Shown here: in pieces, positions 46,516 to 58,586 of the stretch | How positions within the stretch are numbered: the stretch's first letter is position 1 | Layout of the letters: every line of letters starts with the position of its first letter | Assembly: GCA_022376925.1 (NCBI GenBank) | Contig: JAIOJX010000004.1 | Span: forward strand, 123,157,123-123,221,122 | Length of the DNA stretch: 64,000 bases | Direction of reading: 5' to 3' | Origin: Tragulus kanchil | Taxonomy: Eukaryota; Chordata; Mammalia; Artiodactyla; Tragulidae | The notes under the pieces: generated by a model | Told to the model about the DNA's origin: nothing | The model's database searches: none | The model's input: the letters and a program-made list of their open reading frames with translations, nothing else | Made by a program: the position numbers and the translations under genes

Positions 46516-47251
46516 CATATGGTAGTTTTATTCTTAGTTTCTTCAGGAATCTCCGTATTGTTCTCTATAGTGACTGTATCAATTTACATATCTACCAGTA
46601 GTACAAGAGGGTTCCCTTTTCTCCACATTCTCTCCAGTATTTGTTGTTTGCAGATATTTTGATGGTGACTAGTCTGACTGGTGTGAGGTGATCCCTCATT
46701 GTAGTTTTGATTTGCACTGCTCTAATGATGAGCAATGTTGAGCATCTTTTCATGTGTTTGTCGGCCGTCTGTATGTTTAACTCTTCTGCCCATTTTCAGA
46801 TTGGGTTGTTTTTCTGATGTTGAGCTGTGTGAACTGCTTGTATATTTTGGAAATTGGTCCTTTGTCTTTCGCTTTATTTGCAGTTATTTTCTCCCATTCT
46901 GAGTGTTGTCTTTTCATCTTGTTTATAGTCATTTGCTGTGCAAAAGCTTTTAAGTTTAATTAGTCCCCACTTGTTTCTTTTTGTTTGTTTTTTGATTACC
47001 TGAGGAGATGGGTCAAAGAGGATCTTGCTGCAATTTATGTCAAAGAGTGTTCTGCGTGTGTTTTCCTCAAAGATTTTCAAAGTCTGAGTTTTTCACATGT
47101 AGCTCTCCAGTTTTTCCAGCGCCATTTATTGAAGAGATTGTCTTTTCTCTGTTGTATATTCTTGCCTCCTTTGTGAAAGATAAGGTGTCCATAGGTGTAT
47201 AGCTTTATCTCTGGGCCTTTCCTCTTGTTCATCGATATATCTGTTTTTGTG

Positions 47252-49310
47252 TCAGCACCATATTCTTTTATTTATTTATTTATTTTTTACATGTATGTTC
47301 CCAGATCATTCATATGCATATCCCTGGACCCTCCCCCCACCCAGTTCCCCCCCCATCCCTCCAGACCATCGCCCCAAGTGGTTGTAGGTACTCCTATTCC
47401 CCTAGCACAATGACAATAGCTATCTTTTCCGCACATGACAGTATAGGTTTCCATGTTACTCCCTCCATGCCTCCCTCACCATATTCTTTTTATAACTGTA
47501 ACTTTTAGTATAGTCTGAAGTCAGGGGGCCTAATTCCTCCAACTCCATTTTTCTTTGTTTGCTTTGATTATTCAGAGTCTTTTGTGTCTCCATACAAACT
47601 GTAAAATTTTTTGTTCTAGTTCTGTGAAAAATGCCATTGGTAGTTTGATAGGAATTGAACGGAATCTATAGATTGCTTTGGGTAGTATAGTCATTTTCAC
47701 AATATTGATTCTTTCAATCCAAGACCCTGATGTCTCTCTTCATCTGTTTGTGTTGTGTTTGATTTCTTTCATCGTCATCTTATAGTTTTCTGCATACAGG
47801 TCTTTTGTATTCTTAGGTAGATTTATTCCTAGGTATTTTTCTTTTTGTTGTGACGGTGAGTGGGATTGTTTCCTTAATTTCTCTTTCTGATCTTTCATTG
47901 TTAGTGTATAGAAGTGCAAGGGATTTCTGTGTAGTAATTTGTATCCCGTGGCTTTGTGACTTTGCTAAATTCCTTGGTTAGCTGTAGTAATTTTTTGGTG
48001 GCGTCTTTAGGTTTTTCTATATATAGTATCATGTCATCTTCAGACAGTGACAGTTTTACTTCATCTTTTATAATTTGAATGTGTTTTATTTCTTTGTCTT
48101 CTCTGATTGCTGTGACCATGACTTCCAAAACTATGTTGAATAATAGTGGTGAGCGGACACCCTTGTTTTATTCCTGATCTTAGAGGAAGTGCTTTCAGTT
48201 TTTTTCTGCTGAGAATGTTTGTTGTGGATTTGTCATATATGGTTTTTATTATGTAGAGATTGTCTTTTTGTTGTATATTTTCTTTTTTTTTTTGGGGGTT
48301 TTTTTTGTTCAGCACCATATTCTTTTATTTATTTATTTATTTTTACATGTATGTTCCCAGATCATTCATATGCATATCCCTGGACCCTCCCCACCCAGTT
48401 CCCCCCCCATCCCTCCAGACCATCGCCCCAAGTGGTTGTAGGTACTCCTATTCCCCTAGCACAATGACAATAGCTATCTTTTCCGCACATGACAGTATAG
48501 GTTTCCATGTTACTCCCTCCATGCCTCCCTCACCATATTCTTTTTATAACTGTAACTTTTAGTATAGTCTGAAGTCAGGGGGCCTAATTCCTCCAACTCC
48601 ATTTTTCTTTGTTTGCTTTGATTATTCAGAGTCTTTTGTGTCTCCATACAAACTGTAAAATTTTTTGTTCTAGTTCTGTGAAAAATGCCATTGGTAGTTT
48701 GATAGGAATTGAACGGAATCTATAGATTGCTTTGGGTAGTATAGTCATTTTCACAATATTGATTCTTTCAATCCAAGACCCTGATGTCTCTCTTCATCTG
48801 TTTGTGTTGTGTTTGATTTCTTTCATCGTCATCTTATAGTTTTCTGCATACAGGTCTTTTGTATTCTTAGGTAGATTTATTCCTAGGTATTTTTCTTTTT
48901 GTTGTGACGGTGAGTGGGATTGTTTCCTTAATTTCTCTTTCTGATCTTTCATTGTTAGTGTATAGAAGTGCAAGGGATTTCTGTGTAGTAATTTGTATCC
49001 CGTGGCTTTGTGACTTTGCTAAATTCCTTGGTTAGCTGTAGTAATTTTTTGGTGGCGTCTTTAGGTTTTTCTATATATAGTATCATGTCATCTTCAGACA
49101 GTGACAGTTTTACTTCATCTTTTATAATTTGAATGTGTTTTATTTCTTTGTCTTCTCTGATTGCTGTGACCATGACTTCCAAAACTATGTTGAATAATAG
49201 TGGTGAGAGCGGACACCCTTGTTTTATTCCTGATCTTAGAGGAAGTGCTTTCAGTTTTTTTCTGCTGAGAATGTTTGTTGTGGATTTGTCATATATGGTT
49301 TTTATTATGT
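47252..49310. repeat. Direct tandem duplication 16 (offset 1054-1057 bp)
   Basis: Copy A 47252-48255, an unclear stretch 48256-48308, copy B 48309-49310. The unclear stretch begins like 47135-47162 of the same L1 and then degrades, so copy B probably starts about 120 bases earlier with roughly 100 bases lost. The true overlap would then be near 1.12 kb, like the others. Near 48150 copy A has a 2-base loss against copy B. Confidence 0.92.
47270..47476 (-). mobile_element. L1 3'-end insertion into L1 ORF2
   Basis: A 207-bp piece with a TTTA-rich left edge and then L1 3' untranslated sequence ('tgtatgttcccagatcattc', 'gcacatgacagtatagg'). Flanked by the 14-base target-site duplication caccatattctttt at 47256-47269 and 47477-47490. 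Copy at about 48325-48530 through duplication 16. Confidence 0.88.
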
Positions 49311-49345
49311 TGAGGTAGAGTCCATCGATGCCTATTTTCTGATAA

Positions 49346-51248
49346 GTTTTTTTTTTTTTTGGCCACTTTTTTATTTTGCTTTTTTGCTTTTACAGAGTTT
49401 TGTTGTTTATAGGTATGTATAATCCCAAATTAGCCATATGTATATCCCATCCCCCCCTCCCACCCCTCCAGGTCATTGCATAGCCCCAATGTAAGATCCC
49501 TTAACCCACAGTGCATTGACCATAGTTATCTCTTTCACATATGGTAGTATAGGACTCCATGTTACTCTTTCAATATCTCTTACCTCTCCTCAATGTCTAT
49601 AAGTTTGTCCTCTATGAGTGTTTTTCCATCAATGCTCTGCATGTGTATTTATCAGTACGATCTAAGTAGATTCCATATTTATGTGTTAGTATATGGTATT
49701 TGTCCTTCTCTTTTTGACTTCACTCTGTATAATAGGTTCTAGATTCATCTACCTCATTAGGACTGAATCATCTGTGTTTCTTTTTGCAGCTAAGAAGTAC
49801 TCCATTGTACATATGTACCAGGGCTTCTTTATCTATTCATTTGTTGATGGACATCTAGGCTGCTTCCATGTTCTAGCTATGGTGTAGAGTGCTGCAGTGA
49901 ACACTGGTGTACAGGTGCGTCTTTCAATTTGGATTTCATCAGGGTATAAACCTAATAGGGGGATTGCTGGGTTGTATGGTGCTTCTCTTAGCTTTTTGAG
50001 GACTCTCCACACTGTCTTCCATAGTGGTTGTATCAATTTACATTCCCACCAACAATGCAGGAGTGTTCTTTTTCTCCACACCCTGTCCAGCATTTATTAT
50101 CTGCAGATTTTTTGATGATAGTTATTCTGACTGGTGTGAGGTGATATGTCATTGTAGTTTTGATTTGCATTTCTTTAATAATAAGTTACATTGAGCATCT
50201 TTTCATGTGTTTTTTGGTCATCTGTAAGTCGTCTTTTGAGAGGTGTCAGTTTAGGTCTTTTTTCCAATTTTTTGATTGGGTTGTTTGTTTTTTCAGTGTT
50301 GAGTTGTCTGAGTTGCTTGTATATTTTGGAAATTAATTCTTTGTTGTTTCATTTGCTATTATTTTCTCTCATTCTGTTGGTTGTCTGTTCACCTTGTTTG
50401 CAGCTTCTTTTACTGTACAAAAGCGTTTAAGTTTAATTAGGGCCCACTTATTTATTTTGTTTTTATTTCTGTTATTCTAGAGGGTGGGTCATAGAAGATC
50501 TTGCTTTGATTTATGTCCTTGAGTGTTTTGCCTATATTCTCCTCTAAGAGTTTTATGGTTTCTGATCTTACATTTAGGTCCTTAATCCATTTTGAGTTCA
50601 TCTTTGTGTATGGTGTTAGGGAATGTTCCAAATTCATTATTTTGCATGTAGCTGTCCAGTTTTCCCAGCACCATTTGTTGAAGAGACTTTGTCCCATTTT
50701 ATATTTTCACCTCCTTTGTCAAAAATAAGGTACCCATAGGTGCATGGGTTTGGGTTCTCTATCTTATTCCATTGGTTGATATTTCTGTTTTTGTGCCAGT
50801 ACCATACTGTCTTGATGACTGTTGCTTTATAGTATAGTCTGAAGTTATGGAGGCTGATCCCTCCAGCTCCATTCTTTCTCTGAATTGCCTGGGCTATCTG
50901 GGGTCTTTTGTGTTTCTATATGAACTGTGTTATATTTTGGTCTAGCTCTGTGAAGAATGTCATTGGTAATTTGATAGGGATAGCATTGAATCTGTAGATG
51001 ATTTGGTAGTATGGTCATTTTTACGATATCGATTCTTCTGACCCAGGAACATAGAATATCTCCATCTGTGTGTGTCATATTTGATTTCTTTCATTAGTGT
51101 CTTATAATTTTCTGTGTACAGTTTTTTTGTTTCTTTGGGTAGGTTTATTCCTATATATTTTATTCTCTTGGTTGCAATGGTGAAGGGGATTGCATCTGTG
51201 ATTTCGTTTTCTGATTTTTCATTGTATATAGGAATGCCAGTGATTTCT
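49346..51248 (-). mobile_element. L1 LINE, 3' 1.9 kb, inserted in older L1
   Basis: Begins with a T run and 'gcttttacagagttttgttg', a ruminant L1 3' end, and runs through the ORF2 C-terminal region (minus-strand pieces such as [20 protein letters not shown] and ARTWKQPRCPSTNE). It stops at 'ccagtgatttc'. Short frames only. The flanking older L1 resumes at 53268. Confidence 0.87.
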
Positions 51249-53267
51249 TTTTTTTTTTTAAACCTTTATTTTACTTTTAACTTTTATAGAGTGTTGTTGT
51301 TTACAGACATGCATGTTCCCAGATCATTCACATGTATATCCCCCCCTTCCCACCCCTCCCAACCATCACACAGCACCCCTGAAGGATCCCTTTTTCTCAC
51401 AGAGCAATGACTAGAACTATTTTCTTCACTTATGATAGTACAGGCCTTCATGCTACTTCCTTTACGCCTCCCACCCTCTGCTCCTTCCCCACAATGTCCA
51501 TATGTCCACTGTCCATGTCTGTCTTTCCGTTGCTTCACTGTGTGTGCCATCATCACCATCCTGCTAGATTCCATATATATGTGTTAATATACTGTATTTG
51601 TCCTTCTCTTTCTGACTGACTTCACTTTTGATGATACGTTCTAGATCCAGCCACCACATTAGGGCTGATTCTTCTGCATTTCTCTTTACAGCTGTGTAGT
51701 ATTCCATTGTATATATGTACCAGAGCTTTTGGATCCATTCGTTCGTCGATGGGCATCTAGGTTGCTTCCATGTTCTAGCTATTGTATAGAGAGCTGCAAT
51801 GAACATTGGGGTACAGGTGCTTCTTTCAGATTTGATTTCATCAGGGTATAAGCCTAAGAGTGGGATTGCTCGGTTGTATGGTGCTTCTATTTTTAGGTTT
51901 TTAAGAAATCTCCAGACTGTCTACCATAGAGGCTGTATCAATCTACATTCCCACAGCAGTGCAGGAGTGTTCACTTTTCTCTGCACCCTCTCCAGCATTT
52001 ATTGTCTCTTGATTTCTTGATGATGGCCATTCTGATGGGTGTGAGGTGATATCTCATTGTAGTTTTGATTTGCATTTCTCTAATTATAAGTGAAGTTGAG
52101 CATCGTTTCATGTGGTTTTGGGCCATCTGTATGTCCTCTTTGGAGAGGTGTCTGTTTAGGTCCTTTTCCCATTTTTTGATTGGGTTGTTCGTATTTCCAG
52201 TGCTGAGTTGTCTGAGTTTCTTATAGATTTTGGAGATTAATTCTTTGTCTGTTTCATTTGCTATGATTTTCTCCCATTCTGTGGGTTGTCTGTTCAGCTT
52301 TTTTTGTGATTTCTTTAGCTGTACAGAAGCTTTTCAGTCTCATTAGGTCCCACATGTGCATTTTTCTTTTGAGTTCTGCTATTCTAGTAGGTGGGTCGGA
52401 GAAGATCTTGCTTTGATTGATGTCCTTGAGGGTTTTGCCTATATTCTCCTCTAAGAGTTTGATGGTTTCTGGTCTTACATTTAGGTCTTTAATCCATTTT
52501 GAGTTGATCTTTGTGTATGGTGTCAGGGAATGTTCCAACTTCATGTTTTTGCATGTAGCTGTCCAGTTTTCCCAGCACCATTTGTTGAAGAGGCTGTTTT
52601 TGTCCCATTTTATAGTTTCGCCTCCTTTGTCAAAAATAAGGTACCCATAGGTGTGTGGGTTTATCGCTGGGTTCTCTATCTTTTTCCACTGGTCTATGTT
52701 TCTGTTTTTGTGCCAGTACCATACTGTCTTGATGACTGTTGCTTTGTAGTAGAGTCTGAAGTTGGGGAGGCTGATCCCTCCAGCTCCATTCTTCTTCCTC
52801 AGGATTGCTTTGGCTATTCGAAATCTTTTGTGTTTCCATATGAACTGTGTTATTCTTTGGTCTAGTTCTGTGATGAATGTCATTGGAAGTTTGATAGGGA
52901 TTGCACTGAATCTATAGATGACATTTGGTAGTATGGTCATTTTCACAATATTGATTCTTCCAACCCAGGAACATGGAATGTCTCTCCATCTGTTTAAGTC
53001 TTCTTTAATGTCTCTCATGAGTGTCTTGTAATTTTCTGTGTACAGTTCTTTTGTTTCTTTGGGTAGGTTTATTCCTATATATTTTATTCTCTTGGTTGCA
53101 ATGATGAAGGGGATTGCCTCTTTGATTTCATTTTCTGATTTTTCATTGTATATAGGAACACCAGTGATTTCTGTGTATTGATTTTGCATCCTGCAACTTT
53201 GCTGAATTCATTGATTAGCTCTAGTAATTTTCTAATAGTGTATTTGGGGTTTTCTATGTATAGTATC
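51249..53267 (-). mobile_element. L1 LINE, 3' 2.0 kb, adjacent to the previous L1
   Basis: Starts with a T run and a new L1 3' end ('gagtgttgttgtttacagac'). It reads through the same positions as the preceding L1, passes 'ccagtgatttc' again at 53161-53171, and ends with a T run near 53268. The two L1s differ by scattered substitutions throughout, so they are separate insertions, not one recent duplication. Confidence 0.87.
52254..53189 (-). pseudogene. L1 ORF2 protein C-terminal relic, 311 codons
   Basis: The longest open frame of the window. It corresponds to the part of L1 ORF2p after the reverse transcriptase core: pieces such as [51 protein letters not shown] and [18 protein letters not shown] are typical. 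It lacks the endonuclease and the catalytic reverse transcriptase motif and has no promoter, so it is a truncated relic. Its unbroken length suggests a fairly young insertion. Confidence 0.93.
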
Positions 53268-53467
53268 ATTTTTTTTTTTATCACAAATGGATATTGAAGT
53301 TTGTCAAAAGCTATTTTAAAGATTATCGTGTCTTTTTTCCTCAGTTTGTTAATGTGGTGTATTACATCGATTTATTTGTGTATATAGAAGAATCCTTGCA
53401 TCCCTGGGATAAACCCCTATTCAGTCATATGGTGTGATCTTTTATTTTTCTTTCTCTCTTATTGTTT

Positions 53468-53697
53468 TTATTTATTTTTATTTTCATCCATCTTTATTCT
53501 TTGGCCTGTGAGGGCCTCCCATTCCAGTGGTCTCTGTTGTTGCAGAGCACTGGCTCTGGGCGCATGCACTCCAGAGTGCTGGCTTGTAACTGGACACACC
53601 AGTCCAGCCACTCAGTGGCATGTGGGATCCTCCTGGGTTAGGGATCAAACTGGTACCCCTTGCACTGCAAGGTGGACTCTTTACCCACTGAACCACC
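53468..53697 (-). mobile_element. CHR-like SINE (older copy)
   Basis: 'attttcatccatctttattc', 'cagtggtctctgttgttgca', 'gggcgcatgcactccagag' and the head 'cccactgaaccaccag' match the 1044 and 7377 relatives. More diverged than the young copies, no G-rich block, no certain target-site duplication. Confidence 0.82.
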
Positions 53698-53997
53698 AGT
53701 GTTGTTGGATTCTATTTTCTAGTATTTTGTTGAGGATTTTTGCATTTGTATTCATCAGTTATATGGCTTAAAACTTTCTTATGTGACATCTTTGTCTGTT
53801 TTGGGTATCAAGGTGACTGTTGCCTTGTAGAATGAGTTTGGGAGTGTTCCTCCCTCTGCGGATTTTTGGAAGAATTTGAGAAGGATAGGTGTTAGCTCTT
53901 CTCTAAATGTATGATAGAATTCACCATGAAGCCATCTAGTCTGGGCTTTCATTTGTTGGAAGATTTTTGATCCCAGTTTTGATTTCAGTGCTTGTGT

Positions 53998-54533
53998 TGT
54001 AACTAGACTTCAGGAAATAGACTCACAAAGAGTGACAAAATGAATAGTGAAGGGCAGTTTTATTACACCAGTGACTTTAAGGCCTCACTTTAGCCAAGGA
54101 CCTCGAGCAGAACTTGTGGCTAACATCTGTAATCTAAAGCCTACATGCACAAACCCACATCTCAAACCCCTGAGGTTGCCTAGGAAATGTCAAAAGGAAA
54201 AATATGATTCAGTTGCAATCACAAAGGTACAATTGAAAATCACCTAAGCATATCTCTTAGCTTGTCTCAACATGGATTAATTAACTAAGATTACAAATGG
54301 TGATCTATCATATAGTGGACATTTCATTTTTCTTGTCCTAAGGGAAGCTTGAATACGAGGTCTCCCTGGTCAGGTTTTCATCAGCCTGGGAGGCCTAGTT
54401 GACTATTAAGTTTTCATCTCCATGGCGACACAGTTCAAACACAGCCCAGAGTTCACTGAAAGTGCAAGATGGGAGTCTTCCTTCTCAAGATGGAGTCAAT
54501 CTAGTCAGGGTAGCCTGTTCCTTTCCTCCTTCA
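53998..54533 (-). mobile_element. Solo LTR of an endogenous retrovirus
   Basis: A 536-bp block interrupts L1 text cleanly. It runs TG...CA, is flanked by the 6-base duplication CTTGTG (53991-53996 and 54534-54539), and on the minus strand carries an AATAAA signal (complement at 54058-54063) about 60 bases before its end, as an LTR should. One unexplained T lies at 53997. There is no internal retroviral sequence, so it is a recombined solo LTR. A 6-base duplication fits a betaretrovirus-like (ERV2) origin. Confidence 0.72.
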
Positions 54534-54700
54534 CTTGTGATTGCTCTGTTTATATTTTCTATCTTTTCCTGGTTCAGTCTTGGAAGGTTGTACTTTTCTA
54601 AGAACTTGTCCATTTCTTCCAAGTTGTTCATTTTATTGGCATAGAGTTGCTTGTAGTAATCTCTTACGATCCTTTGTATTTTTGTATTGTCTATTATAAC

Positions 54701-55293
54701 TTCTTTTTAGTTTTAGAAGTTTTTCTTCTTTTTGTTTCATGTCCATTTTATCTGTTTGTATGTAAAAGGCTCTGGGATTCCCAGAGTGGAGTTGAGCCGA
54801 GGAAGTCAGATTCTCTGGCCTAACTTTGCCCAGATAATTGCTGGGTGTGTATCTCAGTGTGAAGTATTTTTCTAGTTCCTTTACCTGGAGTAAATAGAAC
54901 AGACTTGTTTGGCTTTTAATGCTGGGGACCAGTGGGGGGCTCACTTTTGGTTCATTTAACCTTAGGTAGTATAGTAATATCAAAACTTTGTGTTTTAATC
55001 ACATAAAAGTCTGTTTTAATTATACCATTTTCAATAATCATCTAAAAATTTCTTTATTCATTTGAGATAATTCCTTTATTAATCTGAGATAATTTCCTTT
55101 ATTTTGAGAGAAAATTTTCCACCTTGTTGGAAATAGTCAAACTTTCCTTGCAAGTTTTTCCTTGTTAACATTAATTATTCTAATGCTCTTACTGGCATCT
55201 TTAAGACCCACTGAGGATATGCAAAGACCATAAATGAAGCTACCCAAACCAATTTGTCGTATCTATTTTAAACTACAGGAGTTCTTAGGTTAA
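54701..55293. other. No recognised feature
   Basis: Single-copy-looking DNA. A short local repetition of 'gataatt(t)cctttatt' lies near 55066-55100. No gene seen. Confidence 0.45.
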
Positions 55294-55468
55294 GTATTAT
55301 TGTTTAGTTGTTAAGTCCTGTCTGACCCTGTAGCCTGCCTGTCCATGGGATTTCCCAGGCAAGAATACTGGAAAAGGCTGCCATTTCCTCCTTTAGGGGA
55401 TCTTCCTGATCCAGTTACTTCTGCATTGGCAAGTGGATTCTTTACTGCTTAGCCACTGGGGAAGCCCA
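55294..55468 (-). mobile_element. Bov-tA SINE
   Basis: 'gtttagttgttaagtcctgt', 'gggatttcccaggcaagaat', 'ggggatcttcctgatccag' and the head 'tagccactggggaagccc' form a Bov-tA in reverse. Duplication 17 starts inside it, so the right two thirds recur at 56415-56537. Confidence 0.87.
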
Positions 55469-57488
55469 GGTTAAACATTAGATATGTTTTTTTTTTCCCC
55501 CATCTTTAATTTTATTTTTGTTTATAGGTACCAATAAAACAACTGTTTAAAATGAGTGCTGTCTAGATTCACTGATTTGTTTCTTCAATTTGAAAAGGAT
55601 CCATTATTTGGCCATTAATAAAATATATTAATAATGATTTAAAACACTAAGATGCAAGAGGCCTCCCTGTAAGAGAGTGGAGGAGAATATAACCTGAATC
55701 CAGAAAGTTTGCTCTCAAATAGTACGGTAAAGGTCATGTTTTCAAAACATGTACACAGTCACACATATAGAAGGTCCTAAGATCAGGTAGAACATTTATA
55801 TCTCAATGACACAGAGAAATGGAAGTTTCCCTGAGAAGGCCTATGTTTAAGGTCAGAATTCTGAAAAAGATATTTTTATCAAGCCAGCTTTTTAAACTTA
55901 ATTTAAATATGCAATAAAAGAGCCCCTTTATTTTTAGGGTAAGATTTCCTTTAATTTCCAGTTAAGTAAATACCTGTATGTTTTGTACGTACATAAACTG
56001 CCTGGGATATTAGTTGGGAGGCTGGCAGTCTTTCCTTCCTTTTTTAAAAAGATTTGAGATCTTTGTTTCTCATTCTAAAGTTGGTTTGTTGAAATAAAAT
56101 TTCTAGTGATGATCATGTGGTGGGCCAGTGTGCTGCTTGAGAGCTAATAAGCTCCTTTATGTTTGACCCCACAGTTGTTTCAGCTCCCTCAGGTATCTTG
56201 GGTTCTCATAGTGGCGTGTGAGACTGCCACGAGTGTTGAGATTGTGGAATGGCCAGTTCTTATGTGCATCCCTGATTGACAAGGTTGTTAATTATGTGAG
56301 TGGGTTTCCCTAAAGGAACAGCTGGATGGCATGAGGTCTTGCCTCCACCACTCCTACAAGGAGTCTCAGTCTCCTGAGGAAGCTGTTGCTATCCAGAAGG
56401 TGACAGTCACTTCTTGGGATTTCCCAGGCAAGAATACTGGAAAAGGCTGCCATTTCCTCCTTTAGGGGATCTTCCTGATCCAGTTACTTCTGCATTGGCA
56501 AGTGGATTCTTTACTGCTTAGCCACTGGGGAAGCCCAGGTTAAACATTAGATATGTTTTTTTTTTCCCCCATCTTTAATTTTATTTTTGTTTATAGGTAC
56601 CAATAAAACAACTGTTTAAAATGAGTGCTGTCTAGATTCACTGATTTGTTTCTTCAATTTGAAAAGGATCCATTATTTGGCCATTAATAAAATATATTAA
56701 TAATGATTTAAAACACTAAGATGCAAGAGGCCTCCCTGTAAGAGAGTGGAGGAGAATATAACCTGAATCCAGAAAGTTTGCTCTCAAATAGTACGGTAAA
56801 GGTCATGTTTTCAAAACATGTACACAGTCACACATATAGAAGGTCCTAAGATCAGGTAGAACATTTATATCTCAATGACACAGAGAAATGGAAGTTTCCC
56901 TGAGAAGGCCTATGTTTAAGGTCAGAATTCTGAAAAAGATATTTTTATCAAGCCAGCTTTTTAAACTTAATTTAAATATGCAATAAAAGAGCCCCTTTAT
57001 TTTTAGGGTAAGATTTCCTTTAATTTCCAGTTAAGTAAATACCTGTATGTTTTGTACGTACATAAACTGCCTGGGATATTAGTTGGGAGGCTGGCAGTCT
57101 TTCCTTCCTTTTTTAAAAAGATTTGAGATCTTTGTTTCTCATTCTAAAGTTGGTTTGTTGAAATAAAATTTCTAGTGATGATCATGTGGTGGGCCAGTGT
57201 GCTGCTTGAGAGCTAATAAGCTCCTTTATGTTTGACCCCACAGTTGTTTCAGCTCCCTCAGGTATCTTGGGTTCTCATAGTGGCGTGTGAGACTGCCACG
57301 AGTGTTGAGATTGTGGAATGGCCAGTTCTTATGTGCATCCCTGATTGACAAGGTTGTTAATTATGTGAGTGGGTTTCCCTAAAGGAACAGCTGGATGGCA
57401 TGAGGTCTTGCCTCCACCACTCCTACAAGGAGTCTCAGTCTCCTGAGGAAGCTGTTGCTATCCAGAAGGTGACAGTCACTTCTTGGGA
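55346..57488. repeat. Direct tandem duplication 17 (unit 1069 bp)
   Basis: Copy A 55346-56414 and copy B 56415-57483, constant offset 1069, shared TGGGA at the junction, no difference seen. Content right of the SINE is single-copy A/T-rich DNA without a gene. Confidence 0.95.
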
Positions 57489-57602
57489 GCTCAGAAGCTC
57501 TCATAGAATTTTAGTTTTATTTTGGCAAATTCTATTAAGATAGACAATTCAAGGAAAAATGACAGACCAGTCTTCCCCTTAATAAATCAGTCCTACCTTA
57601 CT

Positions 57603-57780
57603 CAGTGTTTAACTTTGCAAAGTTTTCCCAGTGTCTAAACTGAGGATAACTACTCAGTGTCCAAAGTGAATCTTTCCAGTGCCTTTACACTGAGGATAAC
57701 CTGCCCAGTGCCTACACTGAATGAAATTTTCCCAGTCCTTCAATTGAGGATAACCCAGGTACATCTTCTTAAATCCAAGT
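57603..57780. repeat. Degenerate short-period tandem repeat
   Basis: Units beginning CAGT start at 57603, 57629, 57655, 57677, 57706 and 57733, a spacing of 22-29 bases. Alternate units contain 'ttttcc/tctttc' and 'gaggataac', suggesting an older two-unit period near 52 bases. A trailing 'aggataacct' near 57784 may be a further remnant. No coding frame. Confidence 0.65.
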
Positions 57781-58069
57781 TTCAAGGATAACCTCTTCCC
57801 TCACTGAATAAAACTTAGGATTATCATCTAATAACATGAACCAGACATCTGGACTCTCCGAGGAGGCGATGTGCACAGGAAACCTCTGCTGGTACTAACA
57901 TTCCAGATTCTCATAGAGTTCAGATGAAGGAGAAGAATTTGCTCTAGTCCCTTCATTGGTTGCCATAACTGTGGGCCTAAAAGTTGAGAATTAATGTTTT
58001 TATTTGGGTGGAATTTTTAAGACTTCAAGCCTGGGAGACAGCATATCAAGTAACCCTGCTTTATTTCTG
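57781..58069. other. Possible LTR-derived DNA, uncertain
   Basis: Includes 'gttgagaattaatgttttta', 'tttgggtggaatttttaaga' and 'ttcaagcctgggagacagca', which remind me of ruminant endogenous retrovirus LTR sequence. I cannot define boundaries or duplicated target sites, so this is a suggestion only. Confidence 0.3.
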
Positions 58070-58276
58070 AAGTGTTAGTCACTCAGTCGTGTCTGACACT
58101 TTGAGACCCTTGGGACTGTAGTCCACCAGGCCCCTCTGTCCATGAGATTCTCCATGCAAGACTACAGGAGTGGGTTTCCGTTTCCTTCTCCAGGGGATCT
58201 ATCTGATCCAGGGATTGGACCCAGGTCTCCTGCCTTGCAGGCAGATTATTTATAGTCTGAGCCACCAGGGAAGCCA
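58070..58276 (-). mobile_element. Bov-tA SINE, full length
   Basis: 'gttagtcactcagtcgtgtc', 'gactgtagtccaccaggccc', 'cttctccaggggatctatct' and the head 'gagccaccagggaagcc' give a complete Bov-tA in reverse. Confidence 0.9.
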
Positions 58277-58586
58277 TTTTTAATTTCTAACTCTTTGATA
58301 AAAAATAGCTTCTTATTCTGTGCATCCATTCTTGACACAATTCCTTTGTTTACCTTTATGATCATTGTCTTGAACTCCTCCTTCAGCAGATTGCCTGTCG
58401 CTGCTTCACTTAGTTCTGCTGGGTCTTTATCTTGTTCCTTTGTTTGAAATGTGAATGTGTTCCTCTTGTCACCTCATTTTGACTAAGTTGCTGTTTTTAT
58501 TTTTAAGTATTTGGTAGATTGGTTATATTTCCCAACCTTGGAGAAGGAGACATCCTGTGTATCCAAGTAGCATACTACCCACTCAT
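58277..58586 (-). mobile_element. Old L1-like sequence, uncertain part
   Basis: 'ctccttcagcagattgcctg', 'gcttcacttagttctgctgg' and 'ttggtagattggttatattt' resemble a GC-poor part of an old L1-associated untranslated region. Assignment is tentative. Confidence 0.4.

Larger units (their letters stand above)
46108..49345 (-). mobile_element. L1 LINE ORF2 region, host of nested insertions
   Basis: The same L1 as at 43884-44487, continuing through ORF2 on the minus strand. At 47901-48128 the frame keeps the reverse transcriptase core [14 protein letters not shown], so both catalytic aspartates survive there, but stops and frameshifts elsewhere show that it is inactive. It is interrupted by a SINE (46184), an L1 tail (47270) and, at 49346, by two more L1s; it resumes at about 53268. 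Confidence 0.85.
53268..54700 (-). mobile_element. Older L1 resumes after nested L1s
   Basis: 'atcacaaatggatattgaag', 'gcatccctgggataaacccc', 'gttgttggattctattttct' and 'gggagtgttcctccctctgc' continue ORF2 of the L1 that was interrupted at 49345. It is itself broken by a SINE (53468-53697) and a solo LTR (53998-54533), and fades out near 54700. Confidence 0.82.
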
